Assembly: GCA_902825775.1 (NCBI GenBank)
Contig: CADECF010000002.1
Coordinates: 124,001 to 188,000, forward strand
Length of the DNA: 64,000 nt
Source of the DNA: an uncultured Lysobacteraceae bacterium
GTDB lineage: Bacteria > Pseudomonadota > Gammaproteobacteria > Xanthomonadales > Xanthomonadaceae
Reading direction: 5' to 3'
Part shown: positions 27,508 to 35,981 of the stretch, piece after piece
Layout of the letters: each line of letters opens with the position of its first letter
Position numbering within the stretch: the stretch's first letter is position 1
Notes under the pieces: model-generated
The model's database searches: none
Told to the model about the DNA's origin: nothing
Seen by the model: the letters and a program-made list of their open reading frames with translations, nothing else
Position numbers and translations under genes: made by a program

Positions 27508-29130
27508 ATGTCGCGCCATGTTCAAGGGCAGCTCGAACTGCTGTCCCAGATCGTCGAAGAAATATCGGGCGAACTGGCGTTGGAACCGTTGCTGCGGCGC
27601 ATCCTGGAACGCGCGTGCTCGTTGCTGGACGCCGACGACGGCGCGATCGGCCTTTATTCGCCGCAGCACAATGCGATCCAGACCGCGGCGACCTACGGCA
27701 GGCCGCTGCAGAACGCCTATAGTTACGTGTATCCCGGCCAGGGCCTGGTCGGACACGTGCTGAAAACGGGCGCGCCGATCTGCATCCGTTACGGCGACCT
27801 GCCCAATCCGCTGGACAACGAACACCCGGACAAGAACGTCATGGGCGTGCCGATCCACTTGCACGGCAAGCTGGTCGGCGTGTTCTGCGTGGCGGCGTGG
27901 CGGGAAGGATTTCTTGAAGACGGCAACCAGGCGCTGCTGCGCCTGATCGCGCGGCACGCGGCGATCTCCATCGACAACGCGAGCCGCTACAGCCGCGAGC
28001 AGCGTCGTAGCTTCCGGTTCGAGCTGATCGCCAACGTCGCGGCGCTCAGCGCTTCGGGCACGGATCTGGAAACGTTATTGCAGCGCGTGACCGACGCGAC
28101 CCACGAAACCTTGTCCTATCCCAGCGTCGACATCGCCCTGATCGATCCAGACGACGAGAACGCGCTGGTGATACGGTTCCGCGGCGGCCGGTCGAAGCAG
28201 AACCGGCAAGAGGCCCGCCTTCCGATCACCGCCGGCATCATGGGCGCGTGCGTGCGCACGCGGGCGACGCAACTGGTCAACGACGTGCTGCAGGATCCGC
28301 GCTACGTCGCGCCGACAGAAACCCCGACTTTCGGCGCCGAGTTGGCGATCCCCATCCAGTACGGCGACGAAGTGCTGGGCGTGTTGAACGTAGAGGGCGA
28401 AGGGCCGTTCGACGAGTTGGACAGTTCCAGCCTGGAGATCGTGGCCGAATACCTGGCGACCGCGATCATCAACGATCGCTTGCACACGCGGTCGCGTCAG
28501 GTGGCGGTGCTCGAGGAAAGGCAGCGTCTGGCCCGCGATCTGCACGACAGCATCACCCAGCTGATGGCGTCGATGAACCTGATCTGCCAATCGCTCGGCG
28601 AAGCTTGGCGCCGCGATCCTCTTGAAGGCCGCAGGTTGGTGGGAAGGCTGGGCGAGCTGTCGCAACTCGCGTTCGGCGAATTGCGCGGCATGCTCGCCGA
28701 ACTGAAGCCCGATGCTGCGCACAACGCTCGAGCCGGAGAACTGGAAGACTTGCCGAGCGAATTACGGCGCCTGCTGCGCGCGATGGTGCCCACGCCGGTA
28801 CGGCTGGAGTTCGAAGTGGTCGATTATCGGCCTCAAATCGCGCGCCACGAAGAAGCGATACTGCGGGTGTGCCAGGAAGCGGTGTCGAATGCGGTACGGC
28901 ATGCGTCGGCGCGCCGCATCGACATGTCGATCAAGCTCGGCGAAACCGAGCTGCACGTCAGCATCAGCGACGATGGCTGCGGGATGCCCAAGAATCCGAC
29001 GCCGGGGATGGGCTTGCGCAACATGCGCGGGCGTTTGCAGGAATTGGGCGGCAAGCTGCGGATTACCGGGCGAAGGCCGCAGGGGACGTCGATCATCGCG
29101 CGGTTGCCGAGAAGCGATCGGGCGGAGTGA
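27508..29130 (+). CDS. GAF-GAF sensor histidine kinase (NarL-type HisKA_3)
   Basis: A 540-residue soluble histidine kinase. The first GAF domain is at about residues 15-160 (LLDADDGAIGLYSP...PGQGLVGHVLKTGAPI) and the second at about 175-325 (ETLLQRVTDATHETLSYP...LGVLNVEGEG). The HisKA_3 dimerisation helix has ERQRLARDLHDSITQLM with the phospho-acceptor His346. The C-terminal ATPase has EAVSNAVRHA (N box), DDGCGMP and GMGLRNMRGR (G boxes). With no TM it should sense a cytoplasmic signal. No response regulator is adjacent. The RcsB-like NarL-family regulator at 47571 is a possible but unproven partner. A GGAG ribosome-binding site precedes ATG 27508. Confidence 0.9.
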   Translation: MSRHVQGQLELLSQIVEEISGELALEPLLRRILERACSLLDADDGAIGLYSPQHNAIQTAATYGRPLQNAYSYVYPGQGLVGHVLKTGAPICIRYGDLPNPLDNEHPDKNVMGVPIHLHGKLVGVFCVAAWREGFLEDGNQALLRLIARHAAISIDNASRYSREQRRSFRFELIANVAALSASGTDLETLLQRVTDATHETLSYPSVDIALIDPDDENALVIRFRGGRSKQNRQEARLPITAGIMGACVRTRATQLVNDVLQDPRYVAPTETPTFGAELAIPIQYGDEVLGVLNVEGEGPFDELDSSSLEIVAEYLATAIINDRLHTRSRQVAVLEERQRLARDLHDSITQLMASMNLICQSLGEAWRRDPLEGRRLVGRLGELSQLAFGELRGMLAELKPDAAHNARAGELEDLPSELRRLLRAMVPTPVRLEFEVVDYRPQIARHEEAILRVCQEAVSNAVRHASARRIDMSIKLGETELHVSISDDGCGMPKNPTPGMGLRNMRGRLQELGGKLRITGRRPQGTSIIARLPRSDRAE

Positions 29131-29186
29131 GTCCGCACAGCGTGATCGGACAGGTGGGATGTCGGATCGCCGATGCTTTTTTTCTT

Positions 29187-29350
29187 AAAGCCGTCATTCC
29201 CGCGAAGGCGGGAATCCAGTGACTCGCCTGAGCCCTCTCCCGCTTGCGGGAGAGGGTCGGGTTGAGGGCGCACGACATCGCAGATAGCGTCGTCGCGATC
29301 TGGCGCAGCGTTAAAGTCGCTGGATTCCCGCCTTCGCGGGAATGACGGCT
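29187..29350. repeat. Inverted pair of family D flanking a family J hairpin
   Basis: CCGTCATTCCCGCGAAGGCG begins the left copy (29187-29219) and CTTCGCGGGAATGACGGCT ends the right (29320-29350). Between them CCCTCTCCCG-CTTG-CGGGAGAGGG (29233-29256) forms its own hairpin. This fills the gap between the kinase and exoD. Confidence 0.9.
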
Positions 29351-29389
29351 AAAAGCATTACGCAGTCCACCGACCAGTGATTGCGTCCG

Positions 29390-30028
29390 TCAGAGGAAAC
29401 TATCGATCCACCGCGTCGCCATCGCGACGAGATTGCCCGACAGCACGCCGAAGAAGCCGATGGATACCGCGCCCGCAGCCCAGGCGATCAGCATGAGGAT
29501 GCCGTCGCGTTCCAACAGCGCCAACGCGAACATCAGCATCAGCCCGCCGAACAGGAAATTGGTGAAAGGGATCGGCAGCGACAGCAGCAGGCCCAGCAGC
29601 AGCACCAGCAAACCGGTGAAGACGGTCGCGGCCCGGTGATCCAGCACGCCGGTCAAACGGGGTTTGATGAGGTGCTCCAAACGGCGCAGCCACGGCGAGA
29701 TGATCTTGTCGAAACGGATCAGCGCGTGCCGGTGCGGGCCGCGATCGGCGATGAATTTCGGCAGCCACGGTTTGCGCAGGCCGATCAACAGCTGCGCGCC
29801 GATCAGCACCACCAGCGGGCCGCTGATCGCACCGCCGATCGGGATCGGGATGAAGGCCGGCAATGTGGCGATGAACAGCATCATGCCGAACGCGCGGCGA
29901 CCCAGGCCGCTGAGCAGTTCGCCGAGTTTGATCTGGTCTTCGGGATCGCCCAGGCACAGCAGATCGAGCAGGGCGCGCGTGCCGGGCTCGCGCGGCTTCT
30001 TGTGTCCGTCTTCGCCTTCAGCCGTCAT
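29390..30028 (-). CDS. ExoD-family membrane protein
   Basis: A 212-residue integral membrane protein of the ExoD (exopolysaccharide synthesis) family. LGELLSGLGRRAFGMMLFIATLPAFIPIPIG (about residues 36-66) and LGLLLSLPIPFTNF (about 146-159) are the family core, with about five hydrophobic segments. The family was named from a Rhizobium exopolysaccharide/alkali-tolerance gene; biochemical function is not established. It overlaps the end of the CorC-like gene upstream by 11 bases, so it is translated from the same message. Confidence 0.82.
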   Translation of the reverse strand: MTAEGEDGHKKPREPGTRALLDLLCLGDPEDQIKLGELLSGLGRRAFGMMLFIATLPAFIPIPIGGAISGPLVVLIGAQLLIGLRKPWLPKFIADRGPHRHALIRFDKIISPWLRRLEHLIKPRLTGVLDHRAATVFTGLLVLLLGLLLSLPIPFTNFLFGGLMLMFALALLERDGILMLIAWAAGAVSIGFFGVLSGNLVAMATRWIDSFL

Positions 30029-31346
30029 AGTCTTCGTCGTCGGGCAGTTCCGGCAGCCGCGCCAGCAGCAGTTTATCCACGCGCGGGCCGTCGAGATCGA
30101 CCACTTCGATGCGCCAGCCGCCCCAGTCGAAATGCTCGCCAGCGTGCGGGATGCGGCCGAAGCGCGCGATCGTCATGCCGGCGGCGGTGTGGTAGTCGTG
30201 CTCTTCTTCGTCCGGGAATTCGGATACGCCCATCACTTCGCGCAGTTCGTCGACCGGCAGCGCGCCGTCGACCAGCAGCGAGCCGTCGCTGCGAACCACG
30301 ATCAGCGCTTCCTCGTCGTCGGTTTCGCTGGACTGCAGCCGGCCGAGCACCGCGCCCATCACGTCCGATACCGTGACCAGGCCTTGGATATCGCCGTACT
30401 CGTCCACGACCAGGGCCAGCGATTGCTGTTCCTCGCGCAGGATTTCGAGCAGCTTCATCGCGTGCGTGGACTCGGACACGAACACCGGCGTGCGCAATTC
30501 CTGGAACAGCTCGGGCGCGGTTTCGTCCAGGCGGTCGAGCAGCGATTTCACTTCCAGAATGCCGAGCACGTCCTGATCGCTGCCGCGGTACACCGGATAA
30601 CGCGAGAACGGCGTCTCGCGCATGGTTTCCAGGTTTTCCTCGAACGGCGCCGCCGCGTCCAGCCAGGTGATGCGCATGCGCGGCGTCATCAGGCTTTCGG
30701 CGGTGCGGTCGCCCAGGCGCAGCACCCGGTTCATCATGTTGCGTTCGTGCGCGTCGATCACGCCCTGTTCGTGGCTTTCGCTCACCAGCAGGCGGATCTC
30801 TTCTTCGGTGATGGCGTTGCGCGCGTCGTCCTTGATGCCGAGCAGGCGCAGCACCAGGCGGTTGATCGCGCCGAGCGTGAATACGACAGGTTTGGCGGCG
30901 GTGGCCAATGCCGACAGCGGGATGGCGACTACGCTGGCGATGCCTTCCGAGTTGGTGAGCGCCAGACGCTTGGGGATCAGCTCGCCGAAGATCACCTGAC
31001 CGGAAGTGATGAGCGCGATCGCGGTGACGATGCCGATCGTGTGCGAATACTTGCCCGCGAACGGGAGCACGCCGCTCAACCATTGGGCGATGATCTGGCC
31101 GATCGCGTCGCCGCCGAGCACGCCGGCAAGGATGCCGATCAGCGTGATGCCGATCTGCACCGTCGACAGCAGATTGTCCGGGTGCTCGGCCAGCGCGAGC
31201 GCCTTGCGCGCGCCGCGGCTGGGGTTGGCCGAATCCTCGGCCATCTGCTTCAGGCGCAGCTTGCGCGAGGTCATCAGCGCCATCTCCGACAGGGCGAAGA
31301 AAGCGTTGAGGGCGATCAGGAAGATGACGATCAGTAGCTCGAGCAC
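30018..31346 (-). CDS. CorC/HlyC-family CNNM-type membrane protein
   Basis: A 442-residue protein. The N-terminal DUF21/CNNM domain has three to four TMs (about 3-170, with NAFFALSEMALM and GELIPKRLAL). A tandem CBS pair follows (about 205-330: MTPRMRITWLDA...FSRYPVYRG; LALVVDEYGDIQGLVTVSDV). The C-terminal CorC_HlyC transporter-associated domain is at about 350-435 (YHTAAGMTIARFGRIPHAGE). The family is linked to Mg2+/Co2+ efflux. The start is GTG at 31346. The exoD gene is translationally coupled downstream. Confidence 0.9.
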   Translation of the reverse strand: MLELLIVIFLIALNAFFALSEMALMTSRKLRLKQMAEDSANPSRGARKALALAEHPDNLLSTVQIGITLIGILAGVLGGDAIGQIIAQWLSGVLPFAGKYSHTIGIVTAIALITSGQVIFGELIPKRLALTNSEGIASVVAIPLSALATAAKPVVFTLGAINRLVLRLLGIKDDARNAITEEEIRLLVSESHEQGVIDAHERNMMNRVLRLGDRTAESLMTPRMRITWLDAAAPFEENLETMRETPFSRYPVYRGSDQDVLGILEVKSLLDRLDETAPELFQELRTPVFVSESTHAMKLLEILREEQQSLALVVDEYGDIQGLVTVSDVMGAVLGRLQSSETDDEEALIVVRSDGSLLVDGALPVDELREVMGVSEFPDEEEHDYHTAAGMTIARFGRIPHAGEHFDWGGWRIEVVDLDGPRVDKLLLARLPELPDDEDYDG

Positions 31347-31531
31347 GCGGGGGCTTCGCTCAGGGCTGGGGTGGGGGACGGGAACGAGCGCGCCGCGACA
31401 GTGTCGAAGGCGGGCGCGGGCAGGGGCGTAGGGTCGTCGTCCATAGAGGGCGCCGAGGCGCTGGGAAGGATCATAACAGGGCCTGGAAGCCCCTCAGGCG
31501 GGGGTCGCGATCGGTGACGGTAATGTCCGAA

Positions 31532-31552
31532 GCGTCACGATACCGTCATAAT
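31532..31552 (+). promoter_or_regulatory. Candidate Pho-box-like repeats and -10 upstream of DUF47-pit
   Basis: GCGTCAC (31532-31538) and CCGTCAT (31543-31549) are 7-base direct repeats spaced by four, the geometry of a PhoB box (CTGTCAT-N4-CTGTCAT). A CATAAT at 31547-31552 resembles a -10. The -10 overlaps the second repeat, which is not the usual spacing, so this is a weak call. Confidence 0.35.
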
Positions 31553-31595
31553 CGCGCCTTCGATCCGACCTCCAGCCATCGGGAAGGCCCACGCG

Positions 31596-32222
31596 ATGTT
31601 CTCCCTGCAGACGATTTTCGGCTCCGGCAAGCAGTTTTTCACCCTGCTCGAAGAGGCGGCCCAAGCCGCCCACGACAGCACCAAAGCGCTGCACGCGATG
31701 ATGAAGGCGACCGATCGCCAGCCGGCGCTGGACGCCTTCAAGCTGGCCCGCCAGCGCGAGCGCGCGGCGTCGGACAAGATCGGCCAGGCGTTGGTGGACA
31801 GTTTCATGACCCCGTTCGAACGCGAGGACATCGAAGCGCTGGGCTCGGCGCTGTACAAGATCCCCAAGCAGGTCGAGAAGTTCGCCGATCGCTATTCGCT
31901 GGCGATCCGCCACCTGGAAGGCATCGATTTCGCGCCGCGCGCGGCGATGCTGGAACAGGCCTCGAGCGTGGTGGTGGAGATGGTGCACGAGCTGCGCAAA
32001 ATGAACATCGACCGCATGACCGCGCTCAACGACCGCCTGCGCGCGATCGAGAACGAAGCCGACCGGTTGATGCTGGAACTGTACCGCGACATCTACTCCG
32101 GCAAGCTCGACAACATGCAGATGTTCCTGCTCAAGGAATTCTTCGAGATATTGGAGAAAGCGATCGACCGCTGCCGCGAGGCCGGCGTGGTCGCTTACCA
32201 GATCGTATTGAAGAACAGCTGA
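31596..32222 (+). CDS. DUF47 (PhoU-like) phosphate-transport accessory protein
   Basis: A 208-residue all-helical protein of the DUF47/Pit-accessory family, related in fold to PhoU. It begins LQTIFGSGKQFFTLLEEAAQ, and has DSFMTPFEREDIEALGSAL (about residues 68-86) and IENEADRLMLELYRDIYSG (about 149-167), the family's Glu/Asp-rich metal-binding helix motifs. It is cytoplasmic, likely bound to the membrane transporter. The pit gene follows 10 bases downstream, the standard pairing, so it probably modulates low-affinity phosphate uptake. Confidence 0.92.
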   Translation: MFSLQTIFGSGKQFFTLLEEAAQAAHDSTKALHAMMKATDRQPALDAFKLARQRERAASDKIGQALVDSFMTPFEREDIEALGSALYKIPKQVEKFADRYSLAIRHLEGIDFAPRAAMLEQASSVVVEMVHELRKMNIDRMTALNDRLRAIENEADRLMLELYRDIYSGKLDNMQMFLLKEFFEILEKAIDRCREAGVVAYQIVLKNS

Positions 32223-32232
32223 GGCCGGCGCG

Positions 32233-33354
32233 ATGCTGACCCTTGTCTTGGTGGTGATCCTGGCCGCGCTCGTCTTCGAGTTCATCAACGGCTTCCACGA
32301 CACCGCGAACTCGATCGCCACTGTGGTCGCGACGAAAGTGCTGACGCCGGGCCAGGCGGTGATGCTGGCGGCGGCCACCAATCTGGTCGGCGCGCTGACG
32401 GGCACGGCGGTGGCCAAGACCATTTCGTCGGGTCTGGTGGATACCGACGTCGTCAACGTCACTTCGCAAGTGATCCTGTGCGCGCTGGGCGGCGGCATCA
32501 TCTGGAATCTGATCACCTGGTGGAAGGGATTGCCGTCGTCGTCTTCGCACGCGCTGATCGGAGGGTTGTGCGGCGCCGCGCTGGCCGCCGCGCACAACAA
32601 CTGGGCGGCGCTGATCTGGTCCGAGCCGGTCGGCAACTGGGCCAAGAACAAGGGTCTGCTGTGGAAGGTGCTGTTGCCGATGATCAGTTCGCCGATCGCG
32701 GGCTTCCTGCTCGGCGTGCTGGTGATGCTGCTGCTGTGGGCGATCATCGCGGCGATGTCGCGCGCCGGCGGAATATTGGCGCGAATGGCGAGGCCGCGCT
32801 GGGTCAATGCGTTCTTCGGCAAGGCGCAGTTGGTGTCGGCGGCCTACATGGGTTATGCGCACGGCCATAACGATGCGCAGAAGACGATGGGCATCATCGC
32901 GTTGGCGCTGTTCGGCGCGGAGGCGAGCGGTGCTTTGAACGATCTGCCGTCGTGGCTGGCGTTCATGCACCCGGGCGCGGCCGGGCAGGACGACATCGCC
33001 ACCTGGATCGTGCTGACCTGCGCGGTGGTGATGGCGCTGGGCACCGCCGCGGGCGGCTGGAAGATCATCAAGACGCTGGGCCACAAGATGGTCAAGCTGC
33101 ATCCGATCCACGGTTTCGCCGCAGAAACCAGCTCGGCGACGATCCTGACTTTGGCCGCGCATTTCGGCATGCCGGTGTCGACCACGCACAGCATCTCGAC
33201 CGCGATCATGGGCGTGGGTTTCGCCAAGAATCCGCGCGCGCTCAAGCTGGGCGTGATCGAACGCATCGTGTGGGCGTGGATTTTGACGATACCGGCCGCG
33301 GGCGGCATCGCTTACGGATTGTTGCGGCTGCTCGAAGCCGTGGGCTGGGCGTAA
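32233..33354 (+). CDS. pitA: PiT-family inorganic phosphate transporter
   Basis: A 373-residue inner-membrane phosphate:cation symporter. The duplicated family signature is intact: FINGFHDTANSIATVVATKV near the N-terminus (about residues 16-35) and YMGYAHGHNDAQKTMGIIAL in the second half (about 210-229). It also has GLPSSSSHALIGGLCG and FGMPVSTTHSISTAIMGVG, with about ten TMs. It is co-transcribed with the DUF47 gene. The symbol is by similarity to PitA; a PitB-type role cannot be excluded. Confidence 0.93.
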   Translation: MLTLVLVVILAALVFEFINGFHDTANSIATVVATKVLTPGQAVMLAAATNLVGALTGTAVAKTISSGLVDTDVVNVTSQVILCALGGGIIWNLITWWKGLPSSSSHALIGGLCGAALAAAHNNWAALIWSEPVGNWAKNKGLLWKVLLPMISSPIAGFLLGVLVMLLLWAIIAAMSRAGGILARMARPRWVNAFFGKAQLVSAAYMGYAHGHNDAQKTMGIIALALFGAEASGALNDLPSWLAFMHPGAAGQDDIATWIVLTCAVVMALGTAAGGWKIIKTLGHKMVKLHPIHGFAAETSSATILTLAAHFGMPVSTTHSISTAIMGVGFAKNPRALKLGVIERIVWAWILTIPAAGGIAYGLLRLLEAVGWA

Positions 33355-33358
33355 CGCC

Positions 33359-33448
33359 GTAGCCCGGGTGGAGCGCAGCGATACCCGGGGCTTTTTCCAC
33401 ACTCGAACGAAGAGCCCCGGGTATCGCCTTCGGCTCCACCCGGGCTAC
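33359..33448. repeat. Inverted repeat pair, family E
   Basis: GTAGCCCGGGTGGAGCGCAG begins the left copy (33359-33392) and GGCTCCACCCGGGCTAC ends the right (33413-33448). It lies between convergent pitA and the next minus-strand gene. The right half-element CATCCGGGCTAC also appears alone near 9589. Confidence 0.9.
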
Positions 33449-33455
33449 ATGTCGG

Positions 33456-33866
33456 TTACAACAAATCGCCGCCGGCGGAGAGCGCATGCTCGATGCGATC
33501 GCCCATGCCGCCGATCTCCAGCACCAGGCGATCCACTTCGGCCGGCGTCAGCGCGTCGTAAGGGCGGTTCTCGCACAACTGCAGATAAGGCACGCCGTCC
33601 AGGTCGCCGATCGCCAGATAACCGACGCGGCTTTCCCAGTTGAACGCGAGCGCCCGGCGCGCGTCGACGCCTGTGATCGGTGCGATGGTGGTGGCCACGC
33701 GCAGATAAGTCCGCTCGTCGTCGTCGTGGATCTCAGACAGGAAGATCGATTGGTGGCGGCGGCCGCCGTCCAGCGACAACTCCACGCAGACCACATACGG
33801 TTCCTGCATGGTCAGCTTGAAACCGGAAGCGGACAGGTGGCTGCGGATCTGTTCGAAATTCTGCAT
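33456..33866 (-). CDS. YbjN/type III chaperone-like small protein
   Basis: A 136-residue soluble acidic protein. The pattern of an N-terminal helix (FEQIRSHLSASGFKL), a beta sheet with YLRVATTIAP, then NWESRVGYLAIGDLDGVPYLQL and a C-terminal helix resembles the YbjN or type III secretion-chaperone-like fold. That is a structural guess from the pattern, with no catalytic residues to confirm it. The gene is single, with 46 bases separating its start from the divergent alkyltransferase-like gene. Confidence 0.6.
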   Translation of the reverse strand: MQNFEQIRSHLSASGFKLTMQEPYVVCVELSLDGGRRHQSIFLSEIHDDDERTYLRVATTIAPITGVDARRALAFNWESRVGYLAIGDLDGVPYLQLCENRPYDALTPAEVDRLVLEIGGMGDRIEHALSAGGDLL

Positions 33867-33912
33867 CGGCGGCGGATGTCGCGGGGGAAAGATGCCGCTA
33901 TGCTAATCCGCA

Positions 33913-34251
33913 ATGGCCGAACTGTCTGCCGCCGACCGCATTTTTGCCGCGATCCGCGCGATTCCGCGGGGACAGGTGGCCGGTTATGGCGAAATCGCCC
34001 GCCGCGCAGGCCTGCCTGGCCGCGCACGCCTGGTGGCGCGCCTGTTGAGCGAAAACAGCGACCCGCGCCTGCCCTGGCATCGCGTATTGCGTTCGGACGG
34101 GCGCATCGCGATGCCGGACGGCTCCAAGGGCCATGCCGAACAGACGCGGCGGTTGCGTGCGGAGGGCGTGTGGGTGGAGAACGGGCGCGTGCGCGGTTTG
34201 AAAGCCGCGGCGACCGTCGACGAACAGATTTGGGGCATGCCGCCGGAGTGA
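33913..34251 (+). CDS. Alkyltransferase-like (ATL) protein, MGMT family
   Basis: A 112-residue member of the O6-alkylguanine-DNA alkyltransferase family with only the DNA-binding domain. IRAIPRGQVAGYGEIARRAG (about residues 14-33) is the helix-turn-helix region. At the active site PCHRV is replaced by PWHRV (Trp55 for the acceptor Cys). The protein therefore cannot accept alkyl groups. Known ATL proteins (E. coli YbaZ, yeast Atl1) instead bind alkylated guanine and flag it for nucleotide excision repair. Confidence 0.92.
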   Translation: MAELSAADRIFAAIRAIPRGQVAGYGEIARRAGLPGRARLVARLLSENSDPRLPWHRVLRSDGRIAMPDGSKGHAEQTRRLRAEGVWVENGRVRGLKAAATVDEQIWGMPPE

Positions 34252-34265
34252 ACGCGGCTTTCTTT

Positions 34266-34318
34266 TCCCTCTCCCTTTTGGGGAGAGGGACAGGCCGAAG
34301 GCCAGGGAGAGGGTCCGG
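34266..34318. repeat. Family J hairpin after the ATL gene
   Basis: TCCCTCTCCC-TTTTG-GGGAGAGGGA (34266-34290) is a clean hairpin followed by a second AGGGAGAGGG copy (about 34304-34313). Related copies are at 29233 and 54299. Confidence 0.85.
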
Positions 34319-34385
34319 CTTTCCGCGCTATATAGCAGATCGCTGCTGAGACAACTTCCACCCAAGCGAAGAGCTCGCGGCTAAA

Positions 34386-34475
34386 GCCGCTCCCACAAGA
34401 GCCGCTCCCACAAGAGCCTCTCCCACAAGAGCCTCTCCCACAAGAGCCGCTACCACAAGAGCCGCTACCACAACA
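34386..34475. repeat. Six tandem 15-bp repeats in three identical pairs
   Basis: Units of GCCGCTCCCACAAGA: copies 1 and 2 are identical, copies 3 and 4 read GCCTCTCCCACAAGA, and copies 5 and 6 read GCCGCTACCACAAGA/CA. The unit is the terminus of the family A element, preceded by a half copy (AGCTCGCGGCTAAAGCC, 34372-34388). The pairwise AABBCC pattern implies stepwise point changes and 15- or 30-bp duplications. The array lies five bases beyond the stop of the oxygenase gene. Confidence 0.93.
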
Positions 34476-34479
34476 ACGA

Positions 34480-35097
34480 TCAACGGCGGAACCACGCAGC
34501 GATACTCAGGCGTTCGCACGTAGCAGGCAGTACCTCGTGCTCGAGTTCGCTGAGAAAACATACGCTGGTGCCGCCTAGCGGCAGCGTATCGATCGGGCCA
34601 TCTTCCATGTGCAGACGCAAGGCGCCGCCATCGGCTTGGTTCCAGTCTTCGTTCAGATAGCTGACCCACGACAGCACGCGCGCATCGTCGTCGCGGAAGC
34701 GATCGCGGTGGCGCGCATAGCCGCGACCGGGCGGGTAAGCGGCGTAGTGCGCTTCGACTTCCCGCAACCCCAGATACAGGCGTCGGTTCAACACGCCGCG
34801 CAAGCCGTCAAGCGTGGCGAGGAACTCGCGCGCGGCGTCGCCGCAGCGCGGATCGTGCAGCCAGAGCGTGGCATCGCCGCGTATGTCCGGACGCAATACG
34901 CGCATCTTGTCGCGGCCGACGGAGGCGGCCTGCAGCGCGCCTTCATCGCGCAAGCGCAGCAGATCCGATCCGAGCGCCCGCCGCTGCAACGGCGCGAACA
35001 GGCCGACGACCCGGCAGGCGCCGTAGCCGGCCAGGGCTTCGGCGATGGCTTCGGCGGCCGCCCCGTGGGCGGCGTCGACCTCGGGCAGGGCGGTCAT
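34480..35097 (-). CDS. 2-oxoglutarate/Fe(II)-dependent oxygenase (SM-20/EGL-9-like)
   Basis: A 205-residue oxygenase starting at ATG 35097; the open frame further upstream overlaps the rhomboid gene on the other strand and is unlikely. The iron triad is visible as HRD (His130, Asp132) in PPGRGYARHRDRFRDDD and distal His187 in FLSELEHEVLP. Arg196 in CERLSIAAWFRR would bind 2-oxoglutarate. The arrangement matches prolyl-4-hydroxylase-like bacterial SM-20 proteins; the substrate is unknown. It is divergent from the rhomboid gene, with 36 bases between starts. Confidence 0.87.
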   Translation of the reverse strand: MTALPEVDAAHGAAAEAIAEALAGYGACRVVGLFAPLQRRALGSDLLRLRDEGALQAASVGRDKMRVLRPDIRGDATLWLHDPRCGDAAREFLATLDGLRGVLNRRLYLGLREVEAHYAAYPPGRGYARHRDRFRDDDARVLSWVSYLNEDWNQADGGALRLHMEDGPIDTLPLGGTSVCFLSELEHEVLPATCERLSIAAWFRR

Positions 35098-35133
35098 GCG
35101 GCTATGATATCCGGGCCCCCGATTGGAGTTCCC

Positions 35134-35796
35134 ATGTTCTCCCGACTCCCGCCGATCACCAAGGCGCTGTTGATCGCTAATGCGCTCATGTTCGCGTTGC
35201 AGTACATGCTGACGAACGAGACGTTCGCGGCGTTCATGCTGTGGCCGATCGGCGACACCGGCTTCGACGCGTACGCGCCCGAACAGAGCTTCCTGCCATG
35301 GCAGCTGCTGACTTACGGGTTCCTGCACGGCAGCTTCCCTCACTTGGCTTTCAACATGCTGGCGCTGCTGATGTTCGGCGCGCCGCTCGAGTACACCTGG
35401 GGCAATCGTCGTTTTCTCGCGTACTACCTGGTATGCGTCGCGGGTGCGGGCATCTGCCAGTTGCTGGTGGCATCGTGGACTGTCGCGCAGGGTGGCGGCG
35501 CATATCCGACCGTGGGCGCATCCGGTGGCGTGTTCGGATTGTTGCTGGCTTACGGCATGTTGTTCCCGAACCAACGGGTGATGCTGTTGATTCCGCCGAT
35601 TCCGATGAAAGCGCGCACGCTGGTGATCGTCTACGGCGTGATCGAACTGATGCTGGGCTTCACCGGCCTGCAGCCGGGCGTGGCGCATTTCGCGCATTTG
35701 GGCGGCATGCTGTTCGGTTGGTTGCTGATCCGCTATTGGCGCGGGCAGCCGCCGTTCGGCAAGGGCGGGCCGAGGCGGCCGCGGATCGTGCGTTGA
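35134..35796 (+). CDS. Rhomboid-family intramembrane serine protease
   Basis: A 220-residue polytopic membrane protein from ATG 35134, with a GGAG ribosome-binding site. Six TMs are visible. The catalytic Ser130 is in TVGASGGVFGLL and the partner His188 in HFAHLGGMLFGWLL. The upstream oxyanion-side motif HGSFPHLAFNMLAL (about residues 65-78) is also present. The basic C-terminus (GGPRRPRIVR) is probably cytoplasmic. The protease cleaves TM segments of membrane substrates, which are not identifiable here. Confidence 0.93.
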   Translation: MFSRLPPITKALLIANALMFALQYMLTNETFAAFMLWPIGDTGFDAYAPEQSFLPWQLLTYGFLHGSFPHLAFNMLALLMFGAPLEYTWGNRRFLAYYLVCVAGAGICQLLVASWTVAQGGGAYPTVGASGGVFGLLLAYGMLFPNQRVMLLIPPIPMKARTLVIVYGVIELMLGFTGLQPGVAHFAHLGGMLFGWLLIRYWRGQPPFGKGGPRRPRIVR

Positions 35797-35805
35797 TTCG
35801 CGATT

Positions 35806-35974
35806 TGTAGAGCGGAGCTTGCTCCGCTGCTTTGCTTGTCTCCTTCCCCTTCAAGGGGAAGGCTGGGATGGGGATGGGTTTGATGTTGAGATGAGCCTGA
35901 AGTCAAACCCATCCCCACCCAACCCTCCCCTTGAACGGGAGGGCTTAAAGCAGCGGAGCAAGCTCCGCTCTACA
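35806..35974. repeat. Nested inverted repeats: family B outside, GGGGATGGGTT element inside
   Basis: Outer arms TGTAGAGCGGAGCTTGCTCC... (35806-35833) and ...GGAGCAAGCTCCGCTCTACA (35947-35974) are exact reverse complements over 28 bases. Inside, CCTTCCCCTTCAAGGGGAAGG (35842-35862) and GATGGGGATGGGTTTGA near 35866 pair with TCAAACCCATCCCCACCCAA near 35903. It lies between two convergent genes. Confidence 0.9.
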
Positions 35975-35981
35975 GAGTGGG

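Noticed and set aside
34386-34475. Tandem repeats as a CRISPR array
   Set aside because: The units are 15 bases with no spacers, and no cas genes are present.
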